Positions 1 to 8,355 of a stretch of 64,000 bases of DNA are shown here, in pieces. This DNA comes from Virgifigura sp964551315. GTDB taxonomy: Bacteria; Pseudomonadota; Alphaproteobacteria; Dongiales; Dongiaceae. The notes below the pieces were generated by a model, which saw nothing but the letters and a program-made list of their open reading frames with translations, did no database searches and had not been told where the DNA came from. Numbering within the stretch: the first letter of the stretch is position 1; every line of letters starts with the position of its first letter. Both the position numbers and the translations under genes were made by a program. The stretch covers positions 1-64,000 of the forward strand of contig CAZKCM010000015.1 of the NCBI GenBank assembly GCA_964551315.1, given 5' to 3'.

Positions 1-227
1 CGATCCCCGCCCGCGCACCTCTGGACCTCGACGATGCCGCCGCTGCCCGTCCGCATGAATTCGGTGCTCCCTGGTTCCGGACACTGTGCGACGCCCATCG
101 CGCCGGCCGGCGGCGGCGCCCGGCGACATAGAACGGTGAAAATCGGCCGAGGTCAGACCTGCCGTTACCGTGTCCCTTCCGTGGACCCGGAGTCCTCTGA
201 TAGGTTGCGGCCCTAGCCGAGGGAGCC

Positions 228-452
228 ATGACCACGACGCTCGACACCAAGGGACTGAAATGCCCGCTGCCGGTCTTGCGCGCGCGCAAGGCGATGAAGG
301 ACGTGCCGCCCGGCGGCCTGCTGCAGGTCCTCGCCACCGATCCCGGCGCTGCCGGAGATTTCGCCCATTTCTGCGAGGCGGCCGGCCACGAACTCGTCGA
401 ATCGAAGGAAGAGAACGGCGTCTTCACCTTCCTGATCCGGAAGGCGGAATAG
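228..452 (+). CDS. tusA: TusA-family sulfurtransferase
   Basis: This 74-residue cytosolic protein is the size of TusA/SirA family members. The family signature Cys-Pro-x-Pro is seen near residue 12 (KCPLPVLRARK); in the family this cysteine carries a persulfide passed to tRNA-thiolation or other sulfur-relay partners. The rest fits the small two-layer alpha/beta fold: a Gly-rich turn (PPGGLLQVLATDPGAAGD) and a C-terminal strand. The start is supported by GAGGGAGCC directly upstream. No tus, dsr or sox sulfur genes sit beside it, so the sulfur acceptor is unknown. It converges on the TAXI gene with a 7-bp gap. The 227 bp upstream contain no convincing gene. Confidence 0.9.
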   Translation: MTTTLDTKGLKCPLPVLRARKAMKDVPPGGLLQVLATDPGAAGDFAHFCEAAGHELVESKEENGVFTFLIRKAE

Positions 453-459
453 GGCGCCT

Positions 460-1539
460 CTACTCCTGCACCGGGCGGATGGTGCGGAGTTCACCGGCCT
501 CCGCGTAGTATCGGGCGGCGCCGGGATGGATGGGTACGGGAACGCCGAGCAGCGCGGTCTCGAGCCTGATGCGGCGGCCGAACGGGTTGCCCTCGTCGAG
601 CAGCTTGCGCGTCGACGGGTGCCAGAGGGCGCGGGTCAGCCCGAAGACGAGATCCTCCTCCAGCTCGGCGCTCACCAGCCACAACGTTCCGACCCCGATG
701 CTGATGGTCGTGTCGGTGCCGCGATAGGCGGTGGCCGGGATCAGGTCTACGGTCAGGAACGGATACTCCAGGCGTAAGGCTTCGGCCGGATCGCCGGCGA
801 TGGGCAGCAGCCGGATTTCGGTTCGCCGCGCGAGGTCCACGATGGCCGGAAGCGGATGCCCGCCGACCGCGAAGATGGCGTCGAGCTCGCCCGCGGCAAG
901 CCGGCCGGCGGCCGCCCCGAGCGACAGATATTGGGCCTTCAGCGTCGCGACGCCGACGCCGTAGCGCCCCAGGATGAAGTCGGCGGTCAGGCGCGCGCCC
1001 GAGCCCTCCTCGCCGAGAGACACCCGCTTGCCGGCAAGATCGGCGATCTCGTGAATGTCCGAATCGGCGCGGACCACGATGTGCAGGCTCTCGTGGTACA
1101 GGTTGGCGATGGCACGCAGGACCTCGATCCGGCCGGATTCGGCGAAGATGCTGCTTCCCTTGTAGGCCCAATAGGCAACGTCCGCCTGGCACAGCGCCGA
1201 GTCGAACTGCCCCGATCCGATCGCGCGCACGTTCTGGACGGAGCCCTGGGTCGTTTGGGCGACGGCGATCAGACCGGGGACGCCGCAGCTGCCCCCGCGC
1301 CCGCAGGGGCGCGAGCCGGGCGGGTTGCTGACAGCATTGGCGATGAGGCCGCCGACCGGGAAGTGGGAACCGCCGGACGCCCCCGTCCCAATCCGGAAGA
1401 AGCGGATTTCCTGCGCGCGCCCCGTGGCGACCCCGAGGCCGAGCCCCGGCAGGGCGGCCAAGCCTGCGCTGCCGAGGAGAGCAAGGCAACGGCGCCGGCC
1501 GAACAGGCGTCGCGAAAGCCGTTGGCCGGACTCAACCAT
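460..1539 (-). CDS. TAXI-family TRAP transporter solute-binding protein
   Basis: A 359-residue periplasmic substrate-binding protein of the TAXI class. The N-terminus has an Arg-rich stretch followed by a hydrophobic segment (about residues 18-40) ending in an Ala-rich cleavage region, so it is probably exported. The mature part opens with the family-typical RIGTGASGGSHFPVGGLIANA and carries the two-cysteine element RPCGRGGSCGVPG seen in TAXI proteins. I start it at 1539 because a GAAGGAG ribosome site lies 9 nt upstream; the frame stays open far upstream, but that extension is Arg/Pro-rich shadow sequence. No TRAP membrane subunit is adjacent, so it is an orphan here; the ligand (often glutamate or another carboxylate) is unknown. 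Confidence 0.88.
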   Translation of the reverse strand: MVESGQRLSRRLFGRRRCLALLGSAGLAALPGLGLGVATGRAQEIRFFRIGTGASGGSHFPVGGLIANAVSNPPGSRPCGRGGSCGVPGLIAVAQTTQGSVQNVRAIGSGQFDSALCQADVAYWAYKGSSIFAESGRIEVLRAIANLYHESLHIVVRADSDIHEIADLAGKRVSLGEEGSGARLTADFILGRYGVGVATLKAQYLSLGAAAGRLAAGELDAIFAVGGHPLPAIVDLARRTEIRLLPIAGDPAEALRLEYPFLTVDLIPATAYRGTDTTISIGVGTLWLVSAELEEDLVFGLTRALWHPSTRKLLDEGNPFGRRIRLETALLGVPVPIHPGAARYYAEAGELRTIRPVQE

Positions 1540-1737
1540 GGCGCGAAGCTCCTTCGGATCAAGGCACGGTATTCCGAATTCTGGCCGGGACCGCACTTCA
1601 TAGCCTTGCCAAGAATCATGGCCAAAATATGAAGAGACTCGGGCCGGATGCCAGCGGAATCCGACGCGGAACCCCAGCGGCCGGCGACCGTTGACGAAAG
1701 CGGGCCGATGCCCGCGCCGCGCGAACGGACGGATCGA

Positions 1738-2364
1738 ATGGTCGACTGGGTCAAGAGCGTCATGGACACGCTGGGCTATTTCGGCATCGCCTTGCTGATG
1801 TTCCTCGAAAACGTCTTCCCGCCGATCCCGTCTGAGGTCGTCATGCCGCTCGCCGGGTTCACCGCCAGCGGCGGCGCGCTCGCCCTCGCCGGTGTCGTCG
1901 CGGCCGGTGCGGTCGGATCGGTGCTCGGCGCCCTGGCCTGGTACTTCGCCGGCCGCCTCTACGGCGGCGAGCGGCTCAAGCGGTTCTTCGACGGCCGCGG
2001 CAGATGGCTCGGCATCTCCAGGGGCGACATCGACCAGGCGACCGCGTGGTTCGGCCGCCACGGGCGGTGGGCGGTCCTGATCGGCCGTCTGGTACCAGGC
2101 GTGCGGACTCTGATCTCGGTGCCGGCGGGGATCTGCGGAATGCCGCTTCTGCCCTTTATCGTCTACTCGGCCGTCGGCACCGTCGGCTGGTCGCTCGCGC
2201 TGGCCTATGCGGGCGTGCTGCTGCGGGACAACTGGAACGCGGTCGGCGATTACGTCGGGCCGGTCGGCTATGTCGTCCTTGGCCTCGTCGCCGCCTGGTT
2301 CGGGCTTCGCCTCGTGCGGCGGCACCGCGCTAATCGACGCGGCGAAGCGCAAGAACCGCGTTGA
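1738..2364 (+). CDS. DedA-family inner-membrane protein
   Basis: A membrane protein of about 208 residues with the DedA/SNARE-associated architecture. It has an early hydrophobic segment with FLENVFPPIPSEVVMPLAG (the conserved acidic/Pro motif near residue 25), an Ala/Gly-rich second segment, the signature R-(x)3-PG-VRT (GRLVPGVRTLISVPAG) and two C-terminal membrane spans before a basic tail. The family is implicated in membrane-lipid flipping and proton-motive-force homeostasis. In-frame ATGs also occur at 1648 and 1708; I prefer 1738 because the added residues are polar and unlike the family N-terminus. It is divergent from the TAXI gene and its end overlaps the end of the degraded synthase on the other strand by 35 bp. 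Confidence 0.88.
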   Translation: MVDWVKSVMDTLGYFGIALLMFLENVFPPIPSEVVMPLAGFTASGGALALAGVVAAGAVGSVLGALAWYFAGRLYGGERLKRFFDGRGRWLGISRGDIDQATAWFGRHGRWAVLIGRLVPGVRTLISVPAGICGMPLLPFIVYSAVGTVGWSLALAYAGVLLRDNWNAVGDYVGPVGYVVLGLVAAWFGLRLVRRHRANRRGEAQEPR

Positions 2365-2600
2365 GCCCGCCGAAGGCGAAGGAGTTCGAAAGTGCCGCCG
2401 CGACCGGCCGCTCGCGTGCCTCGTTGGGCACGTAGTCGAGATCGCAGGCCGCGTCGGGCGAAACGAAAAATTGGCGGTCGGTGGCACGATGCCGTCGCGG
2501 ATCGCGCGAATCGCGGCAAGGTGGTGGAGGACGCGCAGGCGCTGGAAACGGAGAAGGCGGGGCCGGTGATGCCGAACTCCATCGTGATGTGGCTGGTCGC
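2330..2600 (-). pseudogene. Degraded beta-ketoacyl-ACP synthase (FabF/KAS family)
   Basis: Three reading frames on the minus strand together spell the remains of a condensing enzyme. The upstream piece reads SHITMEFGITGPAFSVSSACASS, here broken as SHITMEFGITGP then AFSVSSACASS, which is the active-site cysteine region. A second frame continues LHHLAAIRAIRDGIVPPTANF, normally some 180 residues later. A third gives DLDYVPNEARERPVAAALSN and SFAFGGLNAVLALRR, the classic C-terminus. So an internal deletion fused the cysteine region to the C-terminal quarter, and later frameshifts broke the frame. The N-terminal ~150 residues are missing. It lies directly downstream of lpxD on the same strand, so it may once have served lipid A or very-long-chain acyl synthesis; that link is inferred. 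Confidence 0.8.
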
Positions 2601-2632
2601 TGGTCGGCGACCGCCGTCATTGCCAGCCTCTC

Positions 2633-3766
2633 TCACGTCGCGCCGCTTTGTTCTCCGCCCGTGGTCTTTTCGATCCGGTCGACCCGCTGTGTCAGGTCTG
2701 CCAGGCGCTCGAACATCTTCTTCAGGCGCCTGATGTAGAGGAACTGCTCGAACGTCTTCTCTTTCGGCAGGGCAGGATAGCCCAGGACCACCGCCCGGGG
2801 GGCGACGTCGCGGCCGACGCCAGACCCGGCCATCACGACTGCGTCGTCGCCGATGGTGATGTGATCGGCGACTCCCACCTGGCCGGCAAGTACGACTCGG
2901 TCGCCGATCCGGCAGCTGCCCGACAGGCCCACTTGGCCGGCGATCAGGCAATTCTCACCGACCGTCGTGTTGTGGCCAATCATCACCAAGTTGTCAATCT
3001 TGGTGCCGCGCCCCACGGTCGTTGCGCCGAGCGTTCCGCGATCGATCGTCGTGTTTGCACCGACCTCGACGTCGTCCTCCAGAACCACGGTCCCGACAGA
3101 GTTGATGCGGACGATCCGCGTGTTCTGCGCCTCGACCCGGCCCGTGGCGCGGACGGTCTCGACGCTGCCCACCTCCGGCGTCGCGTAGCTGAAGCCGTCG
3201 GCGCCGATCGAGGCATTGTGCTGCAGGATCACGCGGTCTCCGACGATCACCCGCTCGCCGATGCGCACCCCCGGATGAAGGAGGCAGTCCGCGCCGATCC
3301 GGGCGTCCGCGCCGATGGTGACATGCGCCATCAGAACGGTGCCGGGTCCGATTTCGGCGCGCGGGCCGACATAGACGAAGGCGCCGACCGAAGCGGGTTC
3401 GGCGATCCGTGCCGACGGATCGATCACTGCCGAGGGGTGAATGCCCGCAGGCGCATGCGGCGACCTGTCGAAGATCTCGAGAAGCCGGGCGAGGGCATAG
3501 CGCGGCCGCTGCACCACGAGGTAGTTGGCCGGAGCGTCCGCCGGCGGGGTCAGCCTGTCGGCAAGGACGGCGGCCCCGGCCGCGCATCCGGCGAGCGCGT
3601 CGCAGGCCTGCGGCTCGATGGCGAGCGCGAGGTCGGTCATCGACCGTGCCGCCGACGGATGCACGACCTGGCGTATGCGTACGGTGCCGTCGCCGACGAG
3701 CCGCGCGCCAAGGGCATCGGCCAGTTCGTGGAGGGTTCGTTCGGTTGGCGATTCCGCGTCGGTCAT
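2633..3766 (-). CDS. lpxD: UDP-3-O-acylglucosamine N-acyltransferase LpxD
   Basis: A 377-residue acyltransferase that adds the N-linked 3-hydroxyacyl chain in lipid A synthesis, in the cytosol. The N-terminal uridine-binding domain (about residues 15-110) is followed by a long left-handed beta-helix of hexapeptide repeats (IHPSAVIDPSARIAEPASVG onwards to about residue 320) and a C-terminal helical tail (FEQFLYIRRLKKMFERLADL) typical of LpxD. The catalytic histidine lies in MIGHNTTVGENC. The start at 3766 is supported by GAGG upstream; a longer in-frame extension to 3883 is Arg-rich and unlikely. The usual partners fabZ, lpxA and lpxB are absent here, so lpxD is detached from the standard cluster. 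The only lipid-related neighbour is the synthase wreck. Confidence 0.93.
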   Translation of the reverse strand: MTDAESPTERTLHELADALGARLVGDGTVRIRQVVHPSAARSMTDLALAIEPQACDALAGCAAGAAVLADRLTPPADAPANYLVVQRPRYALARLLEIFDRSPHAPAGIHPSAVIDPSARIAEPASVGAFVYVGPRAEIGPGTVLMAHVTIGADARIGADCLLHPGVRIGERVIVGDRVILQHNASIGADGFSYATPEVGSVETVRATGRVEAQNTRIVRINSVGTVVLEDDVEVGANTTIDRGTLGATTVGRGTKIDNLVMIGHNTTVGENCLIAGQVGLSGSCRIGDRVVLAGQVGVADHITIGDDAVVMAGSGVGRDVAPRAVVLGYPALPKEKTFEQFLYIRRLKKMFERLADLTQRVDRIEKTTGGEQSGAT

Positions 3767-3875
3767 CAGAGCCTCGCAGATGATGTCTGGTCCGGGGGAT
3801 GCGGTGACGGGTCGTCTCGCCGCATTGGTCGTCATAGACCGCAATCGGCGGCGAGGCGCAAGCCATCGGGCGGCG

Positions 3876-4139
3876 CCCCGCATCCTCGATCAGCGCCAGC
3901 CCGTGCACCTGCTGTTCACGGATGTGGTCATGCCCGGCGGCCTGCGCGGTCCCGACCTCGCGGCCGAGGCGGTCCAACGCAGGCCCGGTCTGAAGGCCCT
4001 GTTCACCTTTGCCTATACCGACCGGGTCGCCACGGATTCGAGGGGCCTGACTCTCGGGCGTCTTCTCAAGAAGCCCTATCGCGACCACGAAATGGCATAC
4101 GCGATTCGCGCCGCGCTCGACATCTGGGCGCGGCGGGCG
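3876..4139 (+). pseudogene. Response-regulator receiver domain fragment
   Basis: The translation reads VHLLFTDVVMPGGLRGPDLA followed by EAVQRRPGLKALF, LGRLLKKPYRDHEMAYAIRA and ALD. This matches the C-terminal two thirds of the receiver domain found at the end of hybrid sensor kinases: the phospho-acceptor Asp is in FTDVVMP and the conserved Lys in LKKPY. The first third, with the acidic pair, is not recognisable in this frame, and no start or kinase module precedes it. Past residue ALD the frame runs on into low-complexity shadow sequence antisense to caiD. I read it as the 3' remnant of a deleted hybrid kinase or regulator. It is squeezed between lpxD and caiD. Confidence 0.6.
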
Positions 4140-4140
4140 A

Positions 4141-4920
4141 TCACCGGCCGCGCCAGACCGGCGGACGCTTTTCCGCGAAGGCGCGCGGGCCTTCCTTCAT
4201 GTCCTCCGAGGCAAGCAGGCGGTCATAAGCGGGGCATGCGCCGCCGCGCATCGCCGCGTAGGCCTCCGGCACCGGAAGGTGCTCGGTCGCGGCGACGACC
4301 TCCTTGAGGGCTGCGATGGCGAGAGGCGCGGCCGCGGTGATACGCGCAGCGAGCTCGCGGGCGGCGGGCAGCAGCTCGGCGCCGGGGACCACGCGGTTCA
4401 CGAGGCCGAGCCGGAGGGCGTCGGCAGCGCCAAGGCGGCAGCCGGTCAGCAGCATCTCCATGGCGACCGCGCGCGGCAGCCGGCGGGGCAGCCGCAGCAC
4501 CCCGCCCGCGTCGGGGATCAGGCCGATGGTTACCTCGGGCAGGAAGAACTCCGCCGTCTCCGCGGCAACGATCAGGTCGCAGGCGAGCGCCAGCTCGAAC
4601 CCGCCGCCAACGGCCAGGCCGTTCACGGCGGCAATCACCGGCTTGCGCAGGTCGAAAAGCTCCGTCAAGCCCGCGAAGCCGCCGACGCCGTAGTCTTGCG
4701 GGTCGCCCGCGGCCGCGGCTTTCAGGTCCCAGCCGGCGGAGAAGAAGCGGTCGCCGGCGGCGGTGACGATGGCCACACGCAGCGCCGGGTCGTCGCGAAA
4801 CGCGACGAAGGTTTCTCCGAGGCGACGGCTCGTCGCCGCGTCGATGGCGTTGGCCTTCGGCCGGTCAAGCGTGATCTCCAGAACGGCACCCCGCCGCTCC
4901 GTCCGTACTGCGTCCGTCAT
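4141..4920 (-). CDS. caiD: Crotonobetainyl-CoA hydratase-like enoyl-CoA hydratase
   Basis: A 259-residue crotonase-fold enzyme whose sequence follows E. coli CaiD closely along its whole length (LEITLDRPKANAIDAATS, FFSAGWDLKAAA, GGFAGLTELFDLRKPVIAAVNG, GGGFELALACD, PLAIAALKEVV, GPRAFAEKRPPVWRGR). CaiD-type enzymes hydrate crotonobetainyl-CoA to carnitinyl-CoA. The oxyanion-hole segments (SAGWDLKA and NGLAVGGGFELALA) and the catalytic Glu region (LPEVTIGLIPDAGGVLRLPR) are intact. The start at 4920 follows a GAGGCG-like site. No caiA, caiB, caiC or betaine-CoA genes are adjacent, so its substrate may differ. A 12-bp-stem hairpin sits just upstream in its leader. Confidence 0.85.
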   Translation of the reverse strand: MTDAVRTERRGAVLEITLDRPKANAIDAATSRRLGETFVAFRDDPALRVAIVTAAGDRFFSAGWDLKAAAAGDPQDYGVGGFAGLTELFDLRKPVIAAVNGLAVGGGFELALACDLIVAAETAEFFLPEVTIGLIPDAGGVLRLPRRLPRAVAMEMLLTGCRLGAADALRLGLVNRVVPGAELLPAARELAARITAAAPLAIAALKEVVAATEHLPVPEAYAAMRGGACPAYDRLLASEDMKEGPRAFAEKRPPVWRGR

Positions 4921-4931
4921 GGTCGCCTCAT

Positions 4932-4966
4932 CCGGTTGGCGGCGGCATCCTGCGGCCGCCAACCGG
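4932..4966. promoter_or_regulatory. Perfect 12-bp inverted repeat in caiD leader
   Basis: CCGGTTGGCGGC at 4932-4943 and its exact reverse complement at 4955-4966 flank an 11-nt loop. The hairpin starts 12 nt upstream of the caiD start codon, leaving only the ribosome-binding segment between. There is no following T-run, so it is not a standard terminator. It may be an mRNA-stability or translation element; function not shown. Confidence 0.5.
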
Positions 4967-5424
4967 GATCTGTCAACGACGGGGGCTGCATCGTCTTCGC
5001 GGGTCCGGTATCGGCATGGCTCGCGAAGACATTCGGCGGACGCCTGAACCCTTCGAGTGGATGGCGTGTGCCGTCAAACGTCTACACCGGGTCAGGGGGC
5101 TCGGTCTGCCCCCGGTCCGGCCTTCGTCCGAACCCCACGGCGGCGCGTCGCGTCTGGAGAGCGACGTCGGGAAAGCCGTGACCGTCACGGCCGATTTCCC
5201 CGCAGAATGTCTCGTCAGAGGCAGACGGCCCTTCCCCTGTTGATTCGGGGCCGGACTTCGTCAAGCCCCCGAATTTGGCTGAATCGGAGCGCGGGGAGGC
5301 GGCCGGTTCCACATGAGTTCGGGCAGGAATTAAGAATTTGATAACCCTTCTTAACGCCTAATGACCGTATTTCGGGCGCGCAGGACCAATTGGCAGAGCC
5401 ACCGCCTGGAGAAGATGCGATCTT
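4967..5424. other. Intergenic region upstream of sensor kinase
   Basis: 458 bp with no convincing gene in either strand. The last 100 bp become AT-richer and contain a short inverted repeat TTAAGAA (5330-5336) / TTCTTAA (5348-5354), which probably belongs to the promoter of the downstream sensor kinase. No other structure recognised. Confidence 0.5.
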
Positions 5425-7941
5425 ATGGCAGTTTTTTCGCCGGCTCGTCGCAACGCCCCGCCGTTCAATTGGCCGGTGCTATCCTGGTGGACCCGTCGTA
5501 TTAGCGGTCGACGACACATTCAGCTATTCGCGCTGGCCGCCGCCGCAGCGCTGCCGATTCTCGTCTTCTCGATCGTCATGGTCATGCTGTTCGACCAGCA
5601 GCAGCAGCGATCCGTCGAACAGATGCTGCGCCGGAGCGCGCAGTCGACGATGGCCGCGGTGGACCGGGAATTGGCCGATCATATCGGGGCGCTCGAATCC
5701 CTCGCTGCTTCACCTCAGATCGACGACGGCGATTTCGGGGGCTTCTACAACCACGCCAAGCGTATCCTCAGCGGCCAGCCGGAATGGATGACGATCCGAC
5801 TGACCGACGCGCGAACCCATCGTCAGGTCATCAACCTTCTGAAGCCCCTCGGCGATGCGCTTCCGTCCGCGATCGATCCAGAGCACATCGAGGCGGTCGT
5901 GCGGACCCGCCGACCGCTGATCGGCAGCGTCCGGCCGGCCGACGCGGCCGATACCCAACCTTCGGTGATCCTTCGCGTGCCCGTGATCCGCGACGGGGTC
6001 GTCCTCTACACGCTGTCGGCGTCGGTGCGGGCCAAGGCCTTTTCCGAGATCCTGATCGACCACGGCCTTCCCGAAGGCTGGATCGCCACCATCATCGACC
6101 AGCGGAACACCATCGTCGGGCGCAATGTCGGGCAGGAAGCCTATGTCGGAACGCCGGTACAGCTGCCGCTACCCTCGACGCTGGCCGAGAGACCGGAGGG
6201 GTTCTTCTTTGCCCGATCCAAGGAGGGTGATCCGCTTTACGCCGCGTTCAGCCACTCATATCTCTCCGGCTGGACGGTGGCGATCGGCGCCCCGGCCCAG
6301 TCGGTCGAAGGACCGATTCGCCGGTCCCTGCTGGTCGTCGGCGGCGGCGGCATCACGGCGCTGGCGCTGGCGCTGCTGCTGGCCGCCGCGCTCACGCGCA
6401 ACCTGGCCGGCCGTCAGGAGGCGGAGCGGCGGCTGGCAGTGCTGGAGGCCGAGCAGAGCGCGGAGCGCCGGCTTGCTGACATTGCCGCCAATTTCCCCGG
6501 TCTGATCTACCGGAGGGCGTTGCGTCCGGACGGCCGCGTGAGCTTCCCCTATGTCAGCGAGCGTGCCGAATCGTTGCTCGGGATGGGACCGGAAATCATA
6601 AGGCAGGAGGCGCCGCCGGAGACGTTCGGGCGGGGTTGGATCCTCGACGAAGACAGGTCGCGCTGGCAGGAGGCCATCCTTGAATCGGCGCGGACGCTGG
6701 AGCCGTTCCGCCTCGAGTTCCGGGTGCGCGGCCCGCGGGGACGGATTCGCTGGGTGCGCAGCATGGCCTATGCGCGCCGCGAGCGCGACGGCACGGTCCT
6801 GTGGGACGGGGTCATGCTCGACATCTCCGATCTCAAGGAGACCGAACTGGCCCTGCGCGACAGCGACGAGCGCCTGCGGCTGGCGGTCGAGGCGACGGAG
6901 CTGGGAACCTGGGACTGGAACCCGCAGACGGCGGCGTTCACCTGCTCGGATCGCAGCAAGGCCATCTTCGGCCTGCCGTGCGACGCGGTGATCGACTACA
7001 GGCTCTTCCTGGCGCGCGTGCATCCCGAAGATCGGCGGCGCACGCACCGCGCCCTCAAGCGCGCCCTCGACCCCGAAGGCAGCGCCGAACTCAACCTCGA
7101 GTTCCGGTCGCGTCTGCGGGACGGGGCTGTGCGCTGGATTGCGGCGCGCGGACAGGCCTTGTTCGACGGTGCGGAGTCCGGGGGGCGACGGGCGGCCGTG
7201 CGCTTCATCGGCACGGTCAGGGACATCACGAGCCGCAAGGCCGCCGAACAGGCGCTGGCGGCGGCCCTGGCGGAGAAGGACAGCCTTCTGCAGCAGAAGG
7301 ACACCCTGCTCAGGGAGATCCACCACCGCGTCAAGAACAACCTTCAGGTGATCTCGAGCCTGATCAATCTGGAGGCGCTGCAGCTCGAGGATCACGGCGC
7401 ACGCGAGCGTCTTAAGATCGTCAGCCAGCGGATCGTAATCCTCGGCGCCATCCACGAACAGCTCTACCGGTCGGACGACTTTGCGCGGATCGACATCGGC
7501 GCCCGGCTGCGCGAGATCTGCCGCGGCCTCGCCGATCTCTACCAGAATGACGCGGTCGCCGTGGAGGTCCAGTCGGAAGAGCTGTTCTGCAACATCGAGA
7601 CGGCGATCCCGCTCGGCCTGATCGCCAACGAACTCGTCTCCAACTGCTTCAAGCACGGTTTCCCAGACGGCCGACCGGGCACGGTGCGGGTCTCGTTCCG
7701 CCGGACGGAAGGCGGCAAGATCTCGCTGGTTGTGGCCGATGACGGTGCCGGCCTGAGCCGTCGACCGGACGATCTTCGGACGGGCCTCGGCCTGCGCGTC
7801 GTCAGCGCGCTTGCCAAGCAGATCGACGCGAAGGTGTCCTTTGCGAGCGAGGGCGGAACGCGGGTCACGCTCACCATGCCCGGGGCGCTCTGCGAGAACC
7901 AGCAGCGCGCGCCGGCCGCCGACCGGAAGAAGGCTTCTTAG
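5425..7941 (+). CDS. Membrane sensor histidine kinase, HisKA_2 type, with two PAS domains
   Basis: An 838-residue sensor kinase. Membrane span 1 is at about residues 32-56, then an extracytoplasmic sensor region (about 57-300) of Cache-like size, span 2 at about 301-325, a PAS domain from about 354 (FPGLIYRRALRPDGRVSFPY), a second PAS from about 480 (DERLRLAVEATELGTWDWN) with its PAC segment ending RFIGTVRDITSRKAAEQAL, then the kinase core. The phospho-acceptor is in LREIHHRVKNNLQVISSLIN (His near 632), the hallmark of the HisKA_2 class. The ATPase domain has the N-box LGLIANELVSNCFKHGF and the G-box VVADDGAGL and GLGLRVVSALAKQ. No response regulator adjoins, as is common for this class, so the partner is unknown. 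Stimulus unknown. Confidence 0.92.
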   Translation: MAVFSPARRNAPPFNWPVLSWWTRRISGRRHIQLFALAAAAALPILVFSIVMVMLFDQQQQRSVEQMLRRSAQSTMAAVDRELADHIGALESLAASPQIDDGDFGGFYNHAKRILSGQPEWMTIRLTDARTHRQVINLLKPLGDALPSAIDPEHIEAVVRTRRPLIGSVRPADAADTQPSVILRVPVIRDGVVLYTLSASVRAKAFSEILIDHGLPEGWIATIIDQRNTIVGRNVGQEAYVGTPVQLPLPSTLAERPEGFFFARSKEGDPLYAAFSHSYLSGWTVAIGAPAQSVEGPIRRSLLVVGGGGITALALALLLAAALTRNLAGRQEAERRLAVLEAEQSAERRLADIAANFPGLIYRRALRPDGRVSFPYVSERAESLLGMGPEIIRQEAPPETFGRGWILDEDRSRWQEAILESARTLEPFRLEFRVRGPRGRIRWVRSMAYARRERDGTVLWDGVMLDISDLKETELALRDSDERLRLAVEATELGTWDWNPQTAAFTCSDRSKAIFGLPCDAVIDYRLFLARVHPEDRRRTHRALKRALDPEGSAELNLEFRSRLRDGAVRWIAARGQALFDGAESGGRRAAVRFIGTVRDITSRKAAEQALAAALAEKDSLLQQKDTLLREIHHRVKNNLQVISSLINLEALQLEDHGARERLKIVSQRIVILGAIHEQLYRSDDFARIDIGARLREICRGLADLYQNDAVAVEVQSEELFCNIETAIPLGLIANELVSNCFKHGFPDGRPGTVRVSFRRTEGGKISLVVADDGAGLSRRPDDLRTGLGLRVVSALAKQIDAKVSFASEGGTRVTLTMPGALCENQQRAPAADRKKAS

Positions 7942-8355
7942 CCCTGGCTTCCGGCCGAGAGACGCGCGATCGATCCTCTTGCCAGAATGACCTCCGGATT
8001 GCTAAAGCCGTCGCCCGGATGCGCCGACGGGCTGTCGGTGCGGGAAGGGGCGGGGCATGGTGGAGCGCGCAATCTTCGCGCCGGGTCCGTTGTGTGGTCG
8101 AGTGGCCGGGTGCCTGGGGAGGGCGCGGGGCTCCATCGGATCGGCCTTGGCGTCGTTGCGCCCGGAACCATCGGTAGGCGGGCTCTCGCCCCGCATAACA
8201 GGAGTCGCGTGGCAGGGGCGTGCCTTGGCGGCCGCCCGTTGCGGGCCGCCCGGCGGCCGCGCCCGCGGGGCGTGAAGACTCACAGCAGAGACTCAAGAGA
8301 GAAACGGCAAGGCGGAAAGCCGCGGCGTCACCGCGGTTCGTGAGCAGAGGGGCGA
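7942..8355. other. Intergenic region, very GC-rich
   Basis: 414 bp between the sensor kinase and the acyl-CoA synthetase. Short open frames exist on both strands but none has a ribosome site and family-like composition. The segment around 8226-8272 is almost pure G/C with the octamer GCGGCCGC occurring twice. I see no RNA gene or promoter with confidence. Confidence 0.4.

Noticed and set aside
34..216. Short plus-strand frame at the window start
   Set aside because: No ribosome site, Pro/Arg-rich and no family resemblance.
1540..2487. 600-codon upstream extension of the TAXI gene
   Set aside because: The frame is open because of high GC, but the residues are Arg/Pro-rich and unlike the family; a good ribosome site and signal peptide lie at 1539.
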